From Pseudomonas oligotrophica (GTDB lineage: Bacteria > Pseudomonadota > Gammaproteobacteria > Pseudomonadales > Pseudomonadaceae): a DNA stretch of 64,000 nucleotides. A program made the translations under genes and the position numbers. Location of the stretch: NCBI RefSeq assembly GCF_021726475.1, contig NZ_JAKJRU010000001.1, positions 372,001 to 436,000 on the forward strand, in the 5' to 3' direction. Below the pieces are notes generated by a model. That model made no database searches. It worked only from the letters and a program-made list of their open reading frames with translations, and had not been told where the DNA came from. Of this stretch, positions 55,456-64,000 are shown in pieces. Each line of letters opens with the position of its first letter. Position 1 is the stretch's first letter.

Positions 55456-56892
55456 TTATTCGACGGCCTTGACCATGTCCTCGACCACCTTCTTGGCGTC
55501 GCCGAAGACCATCATGGTCTTGTCCATGTAGAACAGTTCGTTGTCCAGGCCCGCATAGCCGCTGGCCATGGAGCGCTTGTTGACGATGACCGTCTTGGCC
55601 TTGTACGCCTCGAGGATCGGCATGCCGGCGATGGGCGACTTCGGGTCGTTCTTGGCCGCCGGGTTGACCACGTCGTTGGCGCCGAGCACCAGCACCACGT
55701 CGGCCTGGCCGAACTCGGAGTTGATGTCCTCCATCTCGAAGACCTGCTCGTACGGCACCTCGGCCTCGGCCAGCAGCACGTTCATGTGCCCCGGCATGCG
55801 GCCTGCGACCGGGTGGATCGCGTACTTCACGGTCACGCCCATGTGCGTCAGCTTCTCGGCCAGTTCCATCAGCGCGTGCTGCGCGCGGGCCACCGCCAGG
55901 CCGTAGCCCGGGACGATGATCACGGTGTCGGCGTTGGTCAGCAGGAAGGCGGCATCGTCGGCCGAACCGGACTTCACGTTGCGCTCCTGCTGCGCGCCCG
56001 CCGGGCCGCCGGCATCGGCGTCGGCGCCAAAGCCGCCGAGGATCACGTTGAAGAACGAGCGGTTCATCGCCTTGCACATGATGTACGAGAGGATCGCGCC
56101 GCTCGAGCCCACCAGCGAGCCGGCGATGATCAGCATCGAGTTGTTCAGCGAGAAGCCGATCCCGGCGGCCGCCCAGCCCGAGTAGCTGTTGAGCATCGAC
56201 ACCACCACCGGCATGTCCGCACCGCCGATGGGGATGATGATCAGCACGCCGATGACGAAGGCCAGCGCCACCAGGATGGCGAAGGCGGTCAGGTTGCCGG
56301 TGAAGGTGTAGACCAGGCCCAGGCCGACGATCGCCAGGCCCACCGCCAGGTTGACCATGTGCTGGCCCTTGAACACTACCGGGGCGCCCTGGAACAGGCG
56401 GAACTTGTACTTGCCGGACAGCTTGCCGAAGGCGATCACCGAACCGGAGAAGGTGATGGCACCGATGGCCGCGCCGAGGAACAGCTCCAGGCGGTTACCG
56501 ACGGGAATGGCGTAGCCGATCTGCTCGACGATGCCCAGCGACTGCGGCTCGACCACCGCGGCAATCGCGATGAACACCGCGGCCAGGCCGATCATGCTGT
56601 GCATGAAGGCAACCAGCTCGGGCATCTTGGTCATCTCGACGCGCTTGGCCATGACGGTGCCGACGCTGCCGCCGATCAGCAGACCGACGATCACGTAGCC
56701 GATGCCGGCGGTGGCCAGCTCGCTGCCGAGCTTGAAGATCAGGCCCACGGTGGTGAGCACCGCGATGCCCATGCCGATCATGCCGAACAGGTTGCCGCGG
56801 CGTGAGGTGGTGGGGTGGGAGAGGCCCTTCAGCGCCTGGATGAAGCACACCGAGGCGACGAGGTAGAGCAGGGTGATCAGGTTCATGCTCAT
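55456..56892 (-). CDS. pntB: NAD(P) transhydrogenase subunit beta
   Basis: A 478-residue beta subunit. The N-terminal two thirds are membrane-spanning (about nine segments). The C-terminal domain III binds NADP(H): IVPGYGLAVARAQHALMEL, YAIHPVAGRMPGHMNVLLAE, VLVLGANDVVNPAAKNDP, and GMPILEAYKAKTVIVNKRSM. It couples proton movement to NADPH formation with PntAa and PntAb. ATG 56892 follows the pntAb stop by 3 bp; a second in-frame ATG at 56886 is possible. Last gene of the operon. Confidence 0.96.
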   Translation of the reverse strand: MSMNLITLLYLVASVCFIQALKGLSHPTTSRRGNLFGMIGMGIAVLTTVGLIFKLGSELATAGIGYVIVGLLIGGSVGTVMAKRVEMTKMPELVAFMHSMIGLAAVFIAIAAVVEPQSLGIVEQIGYAIPVGNRLELFLGAAIGAITFSGSVIAFGKLSGKYKFRLFQGAPVVFKGQHMVNLAVGLAIVGLGLVYTFTGNLTAFAILVALAFVIGVLIIIPIGGADMPVVVSMLNSYSGWAAAGIGFSLNNSMLIIAGSLVGSSGAILSYIMCKAMNRSFFNVILGGFGADADAGGPAGAQQERNVKSGSADDAAFLLTNADTVIIVPGYGLAVARAQHALMELAEKLTHMGVTVKYAIHPVAGRMPGHMNVLLAEAEVPYEQVFEMEDINSEFGQADVVLVLGANDVVNPAAKNDPKSPIAGMPILEAYKAKTVIVNKRSMASGYAGLDNELFYMDKTMMVFGDAKKVVEDMVKAVE

Positions 56893-56895
56893 GGC

Positions 56896-57213
56896 TTACT
56901 TGGCCTCCGCCTTGGCCGCGCTGCGGTCCTTCTTCTTGAACATTTCCAGCATGCGACGGGTGACCAGGAAGCCGCCGAACACGTTGACCGCGGCCAGCGC
57001 CACGGCGAGCGTGCCCATGGCCTTGCCCAGCGGGGTGACGGTGAGCGCGGCGGCGAGCATGGCGCCGACGATGACGATCGCCGAGATCGCGTTGGTGACC
57101 GCCATCAGCGGGGTGTGCAGGGCCGGGGTGACGTTCCAGACCACGTGGTAGCCGACGTAGATCGCCAGCACGAAGATGATCAGGTTGTAGATGCCGTCGG
57201 AAATCAGGTCCAT
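56896..57213 (-). CDS. pntAb: NAD(P) transhydrogenase subunit alpha, membrane part
   Basis: A 105-residue three- to four-helix membrane protein ([24 protein letters not shown], then [14 protein letters not shown]). This is the membrane portion of the split PntA used in Pseudomonas. It lies between pntAa (12 bp upstream) and pntB (3 bp downstream). Confidence 0.93.
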   Translation of the reverse strand: MDLISDGIYNLIIFVLAIYVGYHVVWNVTPALHTPLMAVTNAISAIVIVGAMLAAALTVTPLGKAMGTLAVALAAVNVFGGFLVTRRMLEMFKKKDRSAAKAEAK

Positions 57214-57225
57214 GTCGGGGCTCCC

Positions 57226-58347
57226 TTAAGCGTTGGTCCGCACGACCTGGCCGTCGCGGCACATCAGGCACGCGCGGACGATGTCGTCGTCGAGATCGAG
57301 GTGGAACTGGCCGTCCTTGTCGATGACCAGCTTGAGGAAGTCGAGCAGGTTGCGGGCATAGAGCGCCGACGCATCGGCCGGCACCAGCGCCGCCAGGTTG
57401 GCGTGGCCGACCAGGGTCACGCCGTGGCGCACCACCACCTGGTCGACGACCGTCAGCGGACAGTTGCCGCCCTGGGCCGCGGCCAGGTCGATGACCACCG
57501 AGCCCGGCTTCATCTCGGCCACCGTGGCCTCGTGCAGCAGGGTCGGCGCCTTGCGCCCGGGGATCAGCGCGGTGGTGATGACGATATCGGCCTGCTTGGC
57601 CCGTTCGTGCACCGCCTTGGCCTGGCGCTCCATCCACGAGGCCGGCATCGGCCGCGCGTAGCCGCCGACACCTTCGGCGCATTCGCGCTCTTCGTCGGTC
57701 TCCAGCGGCACGTCGACGAACTTGGCGCCGAGCGACTCGATCTGCTCCTTCACCGCCGGGCGCACGTCCGAAGCCTCGACCACCGCACCCAGGCGCTTGG
57801 CCGTGGCGATGGCCTGCAGCCCGGCGACGCCGGCCCCGAGGATCAGCACGCGCGCGGCCTTCACCGTGCCGGCCGCGGTCATCAGCATCGGCATGAAGCG
57901 CGGGTAGTGGTTGGCTGCCAGCATCACCGCCTTGTAGCCGGCGATGTTGGCCTGCGAGGAGAGCACATCGAGGCTCTGCGCGCGGGACGTACGCGGCGCA
58001 GCCTCCAGGGCGAAGGCGGTGATGCCGCGGGCAGCCATGCGCGCGATGTTGGCGTTGTCGAAGGGGTTGAGCATGCCCAGCAGCACAGCACCGGCGCGCA
58101 TCTGCGCCAGTTCCGCCTCGCTGGGGGCGAGCACCTTGAGCACCAGGTCCGCGGCGAAGGCCGCGGCGGCGTCGCCGATGGTCGCGCCGGCGGCTTCATA
58201 GGCGCTGTCCGGCACGCAGGCCTGCGCACCGGCACCGCTCTGCACCGTGACCCGGTGCCCTTGGCCGATCAGCTTCTTGATGGTCTCCGGGGTCGCGGCG
58301 ACGCGCGTCTCCCCGGAATGGGTTTCGAGGGGTACACCGATGTGCAT
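57226..58347 (-). CDS. pntAa: NAD(P) transhydrogenase subunit alpha, NAD-binding part
   Basis: A 373-residue soluble domain I of proton-translocating transhydrogenase, alanine dehydrogenase-like. GAGVAGLQAIATAKRLGA is the NAD Rossmann loop and EASDVRPAVKEQIESLGA follows it; DIVITTALIPGRKAPTLL and MKPGSVVIDLAAAQGGNC are conserved downstream. It is the first gene of pntAa-pntAb-pntB. AGGAGAACAAC precedes ATG 58347. The upstream gap to gspE (58348-58866) holds its promoter. Confidence 0.96.
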   Translation of the reverse strand: MHIGVPLETHSGETRVAATPETIKKLIGQGHRVTVQSGAGAQACVPDSAYEAAGATIGDAAAAFAADLVLKVLAPSEAELAQMRAGAVLLGMLNPFDNANIARMAARGITAFALEAAPRTSRAQSLDVLSSQANIAGYKAVMLAANHYPRFMPMLMTAAGTVKAARVLILGAGVAGLQAIATAKRLGAVVEASDVRPAVKEQIESLGAKFVDVPLETDEERECAEGVGGYARPMPASWMERQAKAVHERAKQADIVITTALIPGRKAPTLLHEATVAEMKPGSVVIDLAAAQGGNCPLTVVDQVVVRHGVTLVGHANLAALVPADASALYARNLLDFLKLVIDKDGQFHLDLDDDIVRACLMCRDGQVVRTNA

Positions 58348-58866
58348 TGTTGTTGTTCTCCTGCGTGATCCGGTCCGGGTGGGCCGGCATGGCCGAGCCT
58401 ACCCGGGCGTTCTGTCCGGCCACTGCATTGGCGGCCGGTTTTTCTGATCCGATGAACAAGTGCCGCCAGCACCCGAAGGCAGGCGGCGGCGAGGCATTCT
58501 GCAAGCGCCGAAAAAATCAAACAACTGTTTTAATATCGAATGCATCCTTGTGGATTGGTCGAAACGTGACTGTAATCCCTGTCTTGGGTCGCAAGGCCGC
58601 GCGATTACTGGGCTGCCGGCCAAGGCCCGTGCGGCCGACTTTTTCGTCCGGCCGGATCATGAATGACGCGGCATCAGCCGCCTATTCGTCGGGGGAAGGG
58701 CACGCGTCCGACCTTGGTGCCGGTTTGCCAACCTGATCGTTGCAGGCGTTGCGGCAAAAAACTCAGGAAGCATGAAATGTCATCGACTCACTGTAGTCCA
58801 AAGGGTTCGAATACCGCGCGGCGTCGGCCGGCGGGCGTGGAAGCAGTGCAGGCAGGAGCGACAACG
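58348..58866. other. divergent intergenic region between pntAa and gspE
   Basis: About 520 bp with no supported gene. An AT-rich stretch at 58510-58540 contains CAAAC-AACT-GTTTT, similar to the PsrA-type pattern (G/C)AAAC-N2-4-GTTT(G/C) except for the last base. It could hold the pntAa promoter. The segment nearer to gspE is GC-rich, with no clear sigma-70 boxes; the gspE promoter is not identified. Confidence 0.45.
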
Positions 58867-60381
58867 ATGGCCGAGACGGATGCCGATCCCCTCACACCTC
58901 TGCTGGATGAGCCGGTGCAGCGACGGTTGCCCTTCGCCTTTGCCCGCCGGCACGGCGTGCTGCTGCTCGAGCAGGACGACGTGCCGAGCCTTGGCCTGCG
59001 CCCGGGCGCCGCGCTGACCGCCGTGCAGGAGGCGCAGCGGGTGCTGGGCCTGCGCCTGCCGCTGCGCTGGCTGTCGCAGGAGGCGTTCGACCAGGCCCTC
59101 GGCGCGGCCTACCAGCACGACTCGTCCTCGGCGATGTCGGTGGTCGAGGGCATCGGCAACGACCTCGACCTGCACAGCCTGGCCGACCAGATCCACGAGA
59201 CCGAGGACCTGCTCGAGCAGGAGGACGACGCGCCGATCATCCGCCTGATCAACGCCATCCTCGGCGAGGCCATCGCCGAGAATGCCTCGGACATCCATAT
59301 CGAGACCTTCGAGAAGCGCCTGGTGATCCGCTTCCGCGTCGACGGCATCCTCCGTGAGGTGGTCCAGCCCAAGCGCGAGCTGGCGGCGCTGCTGGTCTCG
59401 CGGATCAAGGTCATGGCGCGGCTGGACATCGCCGAGAAGCGCATCCCCCAGGACGGGCGCATCTCGCTCAGGGTCGGCGGCCGCGAGGTGGACATCCGCG
59501 TGTCCACGCTGCCCTCGGCCAACGGCGAACGCGTGGTGCTGCGCCTGCTCGACAAGCAGGCCGGGCGCCTGACCCTGCGCCACCTGGGCATGAGCGAGCC
59601 GGACCGGCGCCTGCTCGAGCAGACGGTGAAGAAGCCGCACGGCATCATCCTCGTCACCGGGCCGACCGGCTCGGGCAAGACCACCACGCTCTACGCCGCG
59701 CTGAGCACCCTCAACGACCGCACGCGCAACATCCTCACCGTCGAGGACCCGATCGAGTACAACCTCGAGGGCATCGGCCAGACCCAGGTCAACACCAAGG
59801 TCGACATGACCTTCGCCCGCGGCCTGCGCGCGATCCTGCGCCAGGACCCGGACGTGGTGATGGTCGGCGAGATCCGTGACCAGGAGACCGCCGACATGGC
59901 GGTGCAGGCCTCGCTGACCGGCCACCTGGTGCTGTCGACGCTGCACACCAACAGCGCCATCGGTGCGGTCACGCGGCTGGTGGACATGGGTGTCGAGCCG
60001 TTCCTGATCGCCTCGTCGCTGCTCGGCGTGCTCGCCCAGCGCCTGGTGCGGGTGCTCTGCGACGACTGCAAGCGGCCCTATGTCGCCGATGCCGCCGAAT
60101 GCGCGCTGGTCGGCGCCGACCCCGCCGCGCCGCCGACGCTCTACCACGCCGAGGGCTGCGCGGTGTGCCGCAACCTCGGCTATCGCGGGCGGACCGGCAT
60201 CTATGAACTGGTGGTGTTCGACGATCGCCTGCGCAGCATGGTGCACACCCGCGCCAGCGAACAGGACATGCTGCGCCACGCCCGCGAACTCGGCCCGGGC
60301 ATCCGCGAGGACGGCATGCGCAAGGTGCGCGAGGGCGTGACCACCATCGAGGAAGTGTTGCGGGTGACCCGTGAGGAATGA
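58867..60381 (+). CDS. gspE: type II secretion system ATPase GspE (XcpR)
   Basis: A 504-residue secretion ATPase. N-terminal docking domain (1 to about 110), then the ATPase core: Walker [11 protein letters not shown] from residue 265, Asp box [20 protein letters not shown], Walker [17 protein letters not shown], and His box [12 protein letters not shown] tetracysteine zinc motif C398-C401...C431-C434 (CDDC and CAVC) is complete, as in T2SS GspE. ATG 58867 has GGAG upstream and gives the family length; earlier in-frame starts are not supported. First gene of the gspEFGHIJ block; gspC and gspD are not in the window. Confidence 0.95.
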   Translation: MAETDADPLTPLLDEPVQRRLPFAFARRHGVLLLEQDDVPSLGLRPGAALTAVQEAQRVLGLRLPLRWLSQEAFDQALGAAYQHDSSSAMSVVEGIGNDLDLHSLADQIHETEDLLEQEDDAPIIRLINAILGEAIAENASDIHIETFEKRLVIRFRVDGILREVVQPKRELAALLVSRIKVMARLDIAEKRIPQDGRISLRVGGREVDIRVSTLPSANGERVVLRLLDKQAGRLTLRHLGMSEPDRRLLEQTVKKPHGIILVTGPTGSGKTTTLYAALSTLNDRTRNILTVEDPIEYNLEGIGQTQVNTKVDMTFARGLRAILRQDPDVVMVGEIRDQETADMAVQASLTGHLVLSTLHTNSAIGAVTRLVDMGVEPFLIASSLLGVLAQRLVRVLCDDCKRPYVADAAECALVGADPAAPPTLYHAEGCAVCRNLGYRGRTGIYELVVFDDRLRSMVHTRASEQDMLRHARELGPGIREDGMRKVREGVTTIEEVLRVTREE

Positions 60382-60450
60382 GGGGATGAGGGTGTTTCCG
60401 GCTCGCCTGCAGGGGCATCGGCAGCCTGGGCGAAGCGGCGCGGCGGCGCC

Positions 60451-60967
60451 GTTCGCGGCCAAGGCCGCTCCTACCGATCGGTGCTGCCGCCGCCTGTGTG
60501 GGAGCGGTCTCGACCGCGAACCCGCCCTGTGGGAGCCCGTCTGATGGCCGCCTTCGAATACCTCGCCCTCGACCCGCGCGGGCGCCAGCAGGAGGGCCTG
60601 ATCGGGCCTGGCCGCCCGCTGCGGCGGCTGGGTGATCGGCAATCGGCGCCCTTTGCGGGCTCCTGCGCGGCCAAGGTCGTTCCTACCGATCGGTGCTGCC
60701 GTTGCCTGTGTGGGAGCGGTCTCGACCGCGAACCCGCCCTGTGGGAGCCCGCCTGATGGCCGCCTTCGAATACCTCGCCCTCGACCCGCGCGGGCCCTGG
60801 CAGGAGGGCCTGATCGGGCCTGGCCGCCCGCTGCGGCGGCTGGGTGATCGGCAATCGGCGCCGTTTGCGGGCTCCTGCGCGGCCAAGGCCGCTCCTACCG
60901 ATCGGTGCTGCCGCCGCCTGTGTGGGAGCGGTCTCGACCGCGAACCCGCCCTGTGGGAGCCCGTCTG
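60451..60967 (+). repeat. tandem 212-bp units: gspF 5' fragment plus REP pair
   Basis: A unit of 212 bp is present at 60544-60755 and 60756-60967, and its right part also at 60451-60543. Each unit holds the first about 60 bp of gspF, a diverged continuation, and a REP pair: GCGGCCAAGGCCGCTCCTAC facing TGTGGGAGCGGTCTCGACCG, then CCCTGTGGGAGCCCG. Each unit ends in TGATG, where the TGA stops the short frame and the ATG starts the next. The two copies differ at several bases, so they are not an exact assembly duplication. The REP end GTGGGAGC supplies a GGGAG ribosome-like site 8 bp before each ATG. Confidence 0.85.
60544..60756 (+). pseudogene. gspF 5'-duplicate reading frame (copy 1, 70 codons)
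   Basis: MAAFEYLALDPRGRQQEGLI matches GspF exactly over the first 16 residues, then diverges into GPGRPLRRLGDRQSAPF and a REP-encoded tail. TGA 60754-60756 overlaps the next ATG. It cannot form a GspF domain; its value is as a duplication remnant or leader frame. Confidence 0.7.
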
Positions 60968-60968
60968 A
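60756..60968 (+). pseudogene. gspF 5'-duplicate reading frame (copy 2, 70 codons)
   Basis: Opening MAAFEYLALDPRG as in GspF, then PWQEGLIGPGRPLRRL and a REP-encoded tail, with TGA 60966-60968 overlapping the true gspF ATG at 60968. Near-copy of the previous unit with scattered differences. It would couple translation into gspF if translated. Confidence 0.7.
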
Positions 60969-62182
60969 TGGCCGCCTTCGAATACCTCGCCCTCGACCCG
61001 CGTGGGCGCCAGCAGAAGGGCCTGATCGAGGCCGACAGCCCGCGCCAGGCGCGCCAGCTGCTGCGCGACCGGCAATGGGCGCCGCTGGAGGTGAAGCAGG
61101 CCAGGTCCAAGGAGGATGTCAGCGGCGGCAGCTTCAGCTTCGGTCGCGGGCTGTCGGCGCGCGACCTGGCGCTGGTCACCCGCCAGCTGGCGACCCTGGT
61201 GCAGGCCGCGCTGCCGATCGAGGAAGCGCTGCGCGCTGCGGCGGCGCAGTCGAGTTCGGCGAAGATCAAGTCGATGCTGCTGGCGGTGCGCGCGCGGGTG
61301 ATGGAAGGCCACAGCCTGGCCGCGGCGCTGCGCGAATACCCATCGGCCTTTCCCGAGCTGTACCGCGCCACCGTCGCCGCCGGCGAGCATGCCGGGCACC
61401 TGGGCCTGGTGCTCGACCAGCTCGCCGACTACACCGACCAGCGCCAGCAGTCGCGGCAGAAGATCCAGCTGGCGCTGCTCTACCCGGTGATCCTGCTGGT
61501 CGCCTCGCTGGCGATCGTCTCGCTGCTGCTCGGCTATGTGGTGCCCGACGTGGTCAAGGTCTTCGTCAACACCGGCCAGGAGCTGCCGGCGCTGACCCGC
61601 GGGCTGATCGCCGCCAGCAACCTGGTCAAGAGCTGGGGCTGGCTCATCGTCCTCGTGCTGGTCGCCGGCGTGCTGGGCCTGCGCGCCGCATTGCGTGACC
61701 CGGCCTTGCGCCGGCGCTGGGATGCCCTGCTGCTGCGCCTGCCACTGGTCGGCCGGCTGAGCCGGGCGACCAACACCGCACGCTTCGCCTCGACCCTGGC
61801 GATCCTCACGCGCAGCGGCGTGCCGCTGGTCGAGGCGCTGTCGATCGCCGCCGCGGTGATCGCCAACCTGCGCATCCGCGACCGCGTGGTCGAGGCGGCG
61901 CAGAAGGTGCGCGAGGGCTCGAGCCTGACCCGCGCGCTGGAGGCCACCGGCGAGTTCCCGCCGATGATGCTGCACATGATCGCCAGCGGGGAGAAGTCCG
62001 GCGAACTGGACCAGATGCTGGCGCGTACCGCGCGCAACCAGGAGAACGACCTGGCCGCGCAGATCGCCCTGCTGGTCGGCCTGTTCGAGCCGTTCATGCT
62101 GGTGTTCATGGGCGCGGTGGTGCTGGTCATCGTGCTGGCGATCCTGATGCCGATCCTTTCTCTCAACCAACTGGTGGGGTAA
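60968..62182 (+). CDS. gspF: type II secretion system inner membrane protein GspF (XcpS)
   Basis: A 404-residue polytopic platform protein with two T2SSF repeats: ARDLALVTRQLATLVQAALP at about 59 and TNTARFASTLAILTRSGVPL at about 269, each followed by the conserved helix set. Transmembrane segments lie near 175-195, 220-245 and 375-398. It anchors the pseudopilus and contacts GspE. ATG 60968 is fixed by TGATG coupling with the preceding 70-codon frame and by GGGAG at 8 bp. Normally gspF directly follows gspE; here 586 bp of repeat intervenes. Confidence 0.94.
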   Translation: MAAFEYLALDPRGRQQKGLIEADSPRQARQLLRDRQWAPLEVKQARSKEDVSGGSFSFGRGLSARDLALVTRQLATLVQAALPIEEALRAAAAQSSSAKIKSMLLAVRARVMEGHSLAAALREYPSAFPELYRATVAAGEHAGHLGLVLDQLADYTDQRQQSRQKIQLALLYPVILLVASLAIVSLLLGYVVPDVVKVFVNTGQELPALTRGLIAASNLVKSWGWLIVLVLVAGVLGLRAALRDPALRRRWDALLLRLPLVGRLSRATNTARFASTLAILTRSGVPLVEALSIAAAVIANLRIRDRVVEAAQKVREGSSLTRALEATGEFPPMMLHMIASGEKSGELDQMLARTARNQENDLAAQIALLVGLFEPFMLVFMGAVVLVIVLAILMPILSLNQLVG

Positions 62183-62188
62183 CCACGA

Positions 62189-62623
62189 ATGAAGTTGCAA
62201 CGACGCAGGCAGGGGGGCTTCACCCTCATCGAGATCATGGTGGTGGTGGTCATCCTCGGCATCCTCGCCGCGCTGGTGGTGCCGCAGGTGATGAGCCGGC
62301 CGGACCAGGCCAAGGTCACCGTCGCCAAGGGCGACATCAAGGCCATCGCCGCGGCGCTGGACATGTACAAGCTGGACAACTTCAGCTACCCGAGCACCCA
62401 GCAGGGGCTGGACGCGCTGGTGAGCAAGCCGTCCGGCAACCCGCAGCCGCGCAACTGGAACGCCGACGGTTACCTCAAGCGCCTGCCCAAGGACCCCTGG
62501 GGCAACGACTACCAGTACCTGGCGCCCGGCACCAAGGGTGCCTACGACCTGTTCTCCTACGGTGCCGACGGCAAGCCCGGCGGTTCGGAGCTGAACGCCG
62601 ACATCGGCAACTGGGACCTCTGA
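62189..62623 (+). CDS. gspG: type II secretion major pseudopilin GspG (XcpT)
   Basis: 144 residues. The prepilin peptidase site is RQGG^FTLIEIMVVVV (cleavage after G10), followed by the hydrophobic alpha-1. The C-terminal region holds DPWGNDYQYLAPG and YDLFSYGADGKPGGSEL, a calcium-loop-type segment typical of GspG. It polymerises into the pseudopilus. It starts 6 bp after gspF. Confidence 0.95.
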   Translation: MKLQRRRQGGFTLIEIMVVVVILGILAALVVPQVMSRPDQAKVTVAKGDIKAIAAALDMYKLDNFSYPSTQQGLDALVSKPSGNPQPRNWNADGYLKRLPKDPWGNDYQYLAPGTKGAYDLFSYGADGKPGGSELNADIGNWDL

Positions 62624-62626
62624 CGC

Positions 62627-63199
62627 ATGCGCCGGCGCGCCCGCGCCTTCACCCTGATCGAACTGCTGGTGGTGCTGGTGCTGCTCGGCATCCTGGTCGG
62701 CCTGGCGGTGCTGGCCAGCGGCAGTTCGAGCAGCTCGCGCGAGCTGCAGGAAGAGGCGCGGCGCCTGGCGGCGCTGATCGGCGTGCTCTCCGACGAAGCC
62801 GTGCTGGACAGCCGCGAGTACGGCCTGCTGATCGGCGAGCACGGCTACCGGGTGCTGCGCTATGACGAGGGCGACGGCCGCTGGTACGAGGCGGAGCGTG
62901 TGCGCGGCCGCCAACTGCCGGACTGGATGCGCCTGGAGCTGGAACTCGACGGCGAGCCACTGCGCCTGGTCGCGCCGGCCGGTGGCGAGGACGACCGCGC
63001 CGGCCTGTCGCGCGAGGACGAACCGGCCCGGCGTCGGCGCGGCCCACGGCTGGAGCCGCAGCTGCTGGTGCTCTCCAGCGGCGAGCTGTCGCCGTTCACC
63101 CTGCGCTTGGCCGAGCGCCGCACCGGCGGCAACGCCTGGCGCCTGGCCAGCGACGGCCTGCGCCTGCCACAGGCCGAGCGCCTGGAGGCGCGCCGATGA
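62627..63199 (+). CDS. gspH: type II secretion minor pseudopilin GspH (XcpU)
   Basis: A 190-residue minor pseudopilin. The processing site is RARA^FTLIELLVVL: the -1 residue is Ala rather than the usual Gly, while Glu at +5 is kept. The globular domain includes LIGVLSDEAVLDSREYGLLI and GYRVLRYDEGDGRWYEAE. It overlaps gspI by 4 bp. Located 3 bp after gspG. Confidence 0.9.
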   Translation: MRRRARAFTLIELLVVLVLLGILVGLAVLASGSSSSSRELQEEARRLAALIGVLSDEAVLDSREYGLLIGEHGYRVLRYDEGDGRWYEAERVRGRQLPDWMRLELELDGEPLRLVAPAGGEDDRAGLSREDEPARRRRGPRLEPQLLVLSSGELSPFTLRLAERRTGGNAWRLASDGLRLPQAERLEARR

Positions 63200-63594
63200 C
63201 GCGCGCGGCCGCCAGAGCCGGCGGCTTCACCCTGCTCGAAGTGCTGGTGGCGCTGGCGATCTTCGCCATGGTCTCGGCGGTGGTGCTGACCGCCGCCGGG
63301 CGCAGCACGAGCAACGCGGCGCGGCTGGAGGAGCTGACCCTGGCCAGCTGGATCGCCGACAACCGGATCACCGAGCTGCAGCTGCAGGACACGCCGCCAG
63401 CGCCCGGGCGTGAAACGACCGAGCTGGAATACGCCGGGCGCCAGTGGCAGACCCTGAGCGAGGTGCGTGCCGGGGCCGATCCCGACCTGCTGCAGGTCAC
63501 CGTCTGGGTCGCGCTGGCCGAGCGCCGGCGCAGCAATCGTCCACTGCGCGAGCGCGCGGTGACCAGCCTGTCCGGCTTCATCGGGGTGCGCTGA
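63196..63594 (+). CDS. gspI: type II secretion minor pseudopilin GspI (XcpV)
   Basis: 132 residues. Prepilin site ARAGG^FTLLEVLVALAIF and the conserved ASWIADNRITELQL segment identify GspI, which with GspJ and GspK forms the pseudopilus tip. It overlaps gspH by 4 bp (ATGA) and precedes gspJ by 1 bp. Confidence 0.92.
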   Translation: MTRAAARAGGFTLLEVLVALAIFAMVSAVVLTAAGRSTSNAARLEELTLASWIADNRITELQLQDTPPAPGRETTELEYAGRQWQTLSEVRAGADPDLLQVTVWVALAERRRSNRPLRERAVTSLSGFIGVR

Positions 63595-63595
63595 G

Positions 63596-64000
63596 ATGCC
63601 GTCGCGCCGCGCCGCCGGGTTCACCCTGCTCGAACTGCTGATCGCCATCGCCCTGTTCGCGCTGCTTGGCCTGGGCACCTACCGCATGCTCGAAGCGGTG
63701 CTGCAGAGCGACCAGGCCACCGCCGCCCAGGAGCAGCGCCTGCGCACCCTGAGCCGGGCGGTCTGGCTGTTCGAGCGCGACCTGCAGCAGGTCGCGCCGC
63801 GGCCGATCCGCGACGGCTTCGGCGACGAGGCCAATACCTTCATCGGCCAGGCCGAGGGCGAGGACGGTGCGCCGCTGCTGGAGCTGACCCGCAGCGGCTG
63901 GCGCAACCCCACCGGGCTGACCCGCGCCAACCTGCAGCGGGTGCGCTGGCGGCTGGCGGGCGAACGCCTCGAGCGGCTCTACTGGGTGGTGCTCGACCGC
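63596..64000 (+). CDS. gspJ: type II secretion minor pseudopilin GspJ (XcpW), truncated by window end
   Basis: The first 135 codons are visible. Prepilin site RRAAG^FTLLELLIAIALF is followed by RMLEAVLQSDQATAAQEQRL and WLFERDLQQVAPRPIRD, typical of GspJ. It continues past base 64000; gspK and later genes are expected beyond. It starts 1 bp after the gspI stop. Confidence 0.92.
   Translation, partial: MPSRRAAGFTLLELLIAIALFALLGLGTYRMLEAVLQSDQATAAQEQRLRTLSRAVWLFERDLQQVAPRPIRDGFGDEANTFIGQAEGEDGAPLLELTRSGWRNPTGLTRANLQRVRWRLAGERLERLYWVVLDR

Noticed and set aside
60683..62914. A 743-codon minus-strand frame over gspF-gspG
   Set aside because: Antisense shadow, with internal repeats that merely reflect the 212-bp units on the plus strand.

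Overview
This is high-GC chromosomal DNA of a Pseudomonas, most likely from the P. aeruginosa / alcaligenes / mendocina side of the genus. The evidence is gene content and order: rpmB-rpmG next to a transaminase and kauB, desA next to a PAS-GGDEF gene, agu genes next to a complete spu polyamine cluster, split class II ribonucleotide reductase nrdJa-nrdJb, thrB-DUF2782-polA followed by an ErsA-type sRNA, pntAa-pntAb-pntB and an xcp/gsp type II secretion operon. Blocks that I recall as far apart in P. aeruginosa PAO1 lie side by side here. REP/BIME-type hairpin repeats of the kind common in this genus occur at several junctions.

Layout. 1-4.5 kb: acyl-CoA dehydrogenases, a hydrolase/TetR divergent pair, an IclR regulator and rpmB-rpmG. 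4.5-7.6 kb: divergent omega-amino-acid transaminase and kauB aldehyde dehydrogenase. 7.6-12.6 kb: a signalling operon (two near-identical single receivers, a multi-PAS histidine kinase, an Hpt-REC-REC-GGDEF protein). 13.2-15.5 kb: desA and a PAS-GGDEF cyclase. 15.6-28.8 kb: polyamine block, with aguA, aguB and spuI on the minus strand and spuABCDEFGH on the plus strand. Agmatine is converted to putrescine by AguA/AguB. Polyamines are imported by SpuDEFGH. SpuI/SpuB gamma-glutamylation, SpuC or the 4.5 kb transaminase, KauB and SpuA supply the catabolic steps. 28.9-30.5 kb: a thioredoxin-like membrane-anchored protein and a hydrolase. 30.6-41.7 kb: nrdJab, ppnN, a three-gene phospholipid block (CDP-alcohol transferase, acyltransferase, cytidylyltransferase), thrB, DUF2782 and polA.

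41.7-49.7 kb is the most unusual region. Immediately after an AlgU-type promoter and ErsA-like sRNA sits an orphan type VI secretion island: vgrG, a DUF4123 adaptor, a 1143-residue VasX-like membrane-toxin candidate, and a four-helix membrane protein as probable immunity. Behind it is a decayed second effector-tail/immunity cassette with a lost start, a one-base frameshift and a truncation. The toxin and immunity genes are visibly more AT-rich than their surroundings.

49.9-53.3 kb holds a secreted DUF4105 protein with HExxH and His/Cys candidate active sites, three DUF2388 paralogues and a DUF1127 peptide. 53.4-58.3 kb holds a YeiH exporter with divergent LysR regulator, and the proton-translocating transhydrogenase. 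58.9-64 kb holds gspE to gspJ (truncated by the window end). Between gspE and gspF, a 212-bp unit made of the gspF 5' end plus a REP pair is tandemly repeated, with each short frame closed by TGATG onto the next start.
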